Shown in pieces: positions 62,755 to 64,000 of a stretch of 64,000 nt of DNA. Both the position numbers and the translations under genes were made by a program. Each line of letters begins with the position of its first letter. The stretch's first letter is position 1. The stretch is from JAWXCE01 sp033764775 (GTDB taxonomy: Bacteria > Pseudomonadota > Alphaproteobacteria > Rhizobiales > Rhodomicrobiaceae), in contig JANRIQ010000023.1 in assembly GCA_033764775.1 (NCBI GenBank), positions 62,001-126,000 of the forward strand. The letters run 5' to 3'. Under the pieces are notes generated by a model, which had not been told where the DNA came from, did not search any database, and saw only the letters and a list, made by a program, of their open reading frames with translations.

Positions 62755-63639
62755 TCAGCGACGGGACTGGGAGGCGAGCGCGATCCCGGCGAGAACGAGG
62801 GCGACGCCCGCCAACTCGACCGGGCCCATGGTTTCGTCGAAAATCACCCAGGCCGCGAACGCCGCCATCACCGGCTGGGTGAACAACACGATGGAGGCGA
62901 GGCCGACGGGCGCGCCCCGCATGCCGACCGCGACAAGCCCCTGTCCCGCCACATGCGTGACGAGGCCCATGGCGATCACCACCAGCCAGCCATAGGCGGT
63001 TTGCGGCAACAGCGTCTCGCCAGCGATCGCGGCGGCGATGAACAGCGCGGCCGCTGCGACCGCCGACGACCACGCCATGATCGTCGCGGCGTCGAACTGG
63101 GCGGATGCCCGTTTCACCGAGATGAGATAAAAGGCGTAGCCGAACATGCCGGCGACCGCGAGCGAGTTGCCGATGAGCGTACCGCCAACATCGGCGCGTC
63201 CCGCGGTCATGAGCGCGGCGCCCCCGACGGAGACGGCCAGCGCCGCGAGCTTGAGCTTCCCCAACCGCTCGCCGAAGGCGATCAGCCCCGCCGCCAGGGC
63301 GACCACGGGCGCCATGTTGACGATGAGGGTCGCGTGCGCCACGCTCGTGAGCTGCAGGGACGAGTGGTAGAAGCCCAGATCAACCGCAAAGAACAACCCT
63401 GCGAGGACGAGCACCCAGGGCGCGCGGCCTCGGCTGCTCGACGTCACGGCGCGCGCGAAGGGGGCGAAGGCGAGCGCGGCGAAAGCCATGCGCCAGCCGG
63501 CGGTCGACAGGGAGCCAACCTCGCTCAACCGCACGAGGATGGGTGAAAATCCGGTGAGCGCGCCACCCGCCGCGACGAGAAGCAGCGCTTTCGAGATGTC
63601 GGGCAGAGGCGCGGCGGCGGGGTGTACGGCGGCGGTCAC
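62755..63639 (-). CDS. DMT-superfamily (EamA) transporter
   Basis: The 294-residue protein has ten hydrophobic helices in two repeats, as in EamA exporters: repeat one with SPILVRLSEVGSLSTAGWRM, repeat two with FDAATIMAWSSAVAAAALFI and the closing helix GVALVLAGIALASQ. The start is a GTG at 63639 with GAGGAG six bases upstream. Substrates of the family include amino acids and metabolites, none indicated here. It is divergent from a LysR regulator (63726), a common pairing. Confidence 0.85.
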   Translation of the reverse strand: MTAAVHPAAAPLPDISKALLLVAAGGALTGFSPILVRLSEVGSLSTAGWRMAFAALAFAPFARAVTSSSRGRAPWVLVLAGLFFAVDLGFYHSSLQLTSVAHATLIVNMAPVVALAAGLIAFGERLGKLKLAALAVSVGGAALMTAGRADVGGTLIGNSLAVAGMFGYAFYLISVKRASAQFDAATIMAWSSAVAAAALFIAAAIAGETLLPQTAYGWLVVIAMGLVTHVAGQGLVAVGMRGAPVGLASIVLFTQPVMAAFAAWVIFDETMGPVELAGVALVLAGIALASQSRR

Positions 63640-63725
63640 GGGCGTCTCCTCAGAGGTTGCGGCTGAGGGTTTAGCGGTTTATTCTCGATAACGGAAACGC
63701 ATAGTTTTGATGGATGCGATCACGA

Positions 63726-64000
63726 ATGGTTATTGACCTTGACCCAAGCTGCCTGCGCGCCTTTCTGGCCATCGCCGAGGATCGCAGCTTCACTCGCGCG
63801 GCGACGCGCCTCAACCGCACGCAACCCGCCGTCAGCATGCAAATCCGCCGCCTCGAGGCCGCTCTCGGCGCCAAAGTGTTCGCCGACCGCAAGCGCGCGC
63901 AACTCACGCCCGTGGGCGAACGGCTCATCGAGCACGCCCGCCGCATTGTCGATCTCAACGACGAGGCCATCGCCCGCGCCCGTGGTGAGGATGTGCGCGG
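63726..64000 (+). CDS. LysR-family regulator, 5' part only
   Basis: Translation from the ATG at 63726 gives MVIDLDPSCLRAFLAIAEDR and SFTRAATRLNRTQPAVSMQI, then RRLEAALGAKVFADRKRAQL, the winged helix-turn-helix of a LysR regulator. The frame is open to the right edge, so the gene continues beyond the window. It is divergent from the EamA-type exporter at 62755-63639 (86-base gap) and probably regulates it. Confidence 0.9.
   Translation, partial: MVIDLDPSCLRAFLAIAEDRSFTRAATRLNRTQPAVSMQIRRLEAALGAKVFADRKRAQLTPVGERLIEHARRIVDLNDEAIARARGEDVR

Overview
The window is GC-rich bacterial chromosome, and its gene content points firmly to an alphaproteobacterium. The evidence is the murA-DUF2948-hisD block, the long mdh-sucCD-sucAB-lpd tricarboxylic-acid-cycle operon, a PhyR general-stress regulator, a zapA / 6S RNA / 5-formyl-THF cyclo-ligase neighbourhood, CtrA-type TTAA-N7-TTAA boxes, an SDHAF4 (DUF1674) gene and an arsH/arsR/arsC/aqpS operon of the Sinorhizobium kind. 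I cannot place it to genus. Most genes are ordinary housekeeping genes of one base composition, so the few AT-rich patches stand out.

Layout. 1-4.7 kb: the tail of a solute-binding protein gene, a candidate small RNA with a strong terminator, an exported unknown, a BcsS-like outer-membrane protein and an alpha/beta hydrolase. 4.7-8.7 kb: hisD, DUF2948, murA, a 45-residue basic protein, tRNA-Thr(GGT) and a DUF3047 protein. 8.8-10.2 kb: three small membrane proteins of the MauE/DoxX kind. 10.3-20.9 kb: one minus-strand TCA operon (mdh, sucC, sucD, sucA, sucB, lpd). It is interrupted by a VapBC toxin-antitoxin pair between sucC and sucD, and by a VOC protein plus an AT-richer unknown between sucB and lpd. 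Two tandem CtrA-like boxes lie in its promoter region. 21-24 kb: Sel1-repeat protein, ThiE-like protein, gap. 24-30.6 kb: coiled-coil protein, zapA, catalase-type peroxidase, 6S RNA, cyclo-ligase, YmdB-like phosphoesterase, yebC, ruvC, ruvA, and a voltage-gated-type K+ channel where ruvB might be expected.

30.6-34.6 kb: phyR, divergent from a CHASE3 histidine kinase, a single-domain response regulator and a receiver-HWE-type kinase. 34.7-36.5 kb: a patatin-like phospholipase gene whose 5' part looks native and whose 3' part is strongly AT-rich. 36.5-41 kb: htpX, SDHAF4, a TadE-like protein, an O-antigen-ligase-like membrane protein and an ExoY-like sugar transferase. 41.3-45.3 kb: two tandem YafK-type YkuD-domain proteins and accA. 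The 3' end of accA is duplicated (69 bp, 2 mismatches) around an AT-rich 0.9-kb segment carrying one methyltransferase gene. 45.4-50.2 kb: xerD, aroK, aroB, a RimB-RimK-type fusion and several very small proteins. 50.7-58.1 kb: AcuI-like reductase, LysR regulator, a Lys-rich mini-protein with a perfect operator-like palindrome, DksA, a sulfotransferase-like protein, a MoxR ATPase and a mosaic pentapeptide-type protein. 58.3-60.6 kb: the arsenic operon. 60.7-64 kb: glycosyltransferase, 3-hydroxyisobutyrate-dehydrogenase-like enzyme, DMT exporter and the start of a LysR gene cut by the window edge.

The strongest unusual structures are the repeat-flanked methyltransferase insertion at the accA 3' end (43411-44383), the composition-split patatin gene (34724-36349), the accessory genes inside the TCA operon with tandem CtrA-like boxes upstream, and the candidate small RNA near 1 kb. 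I did not find a complete, clearly new multi-gene system. The accA insertion and the patatin gene are the best leads.
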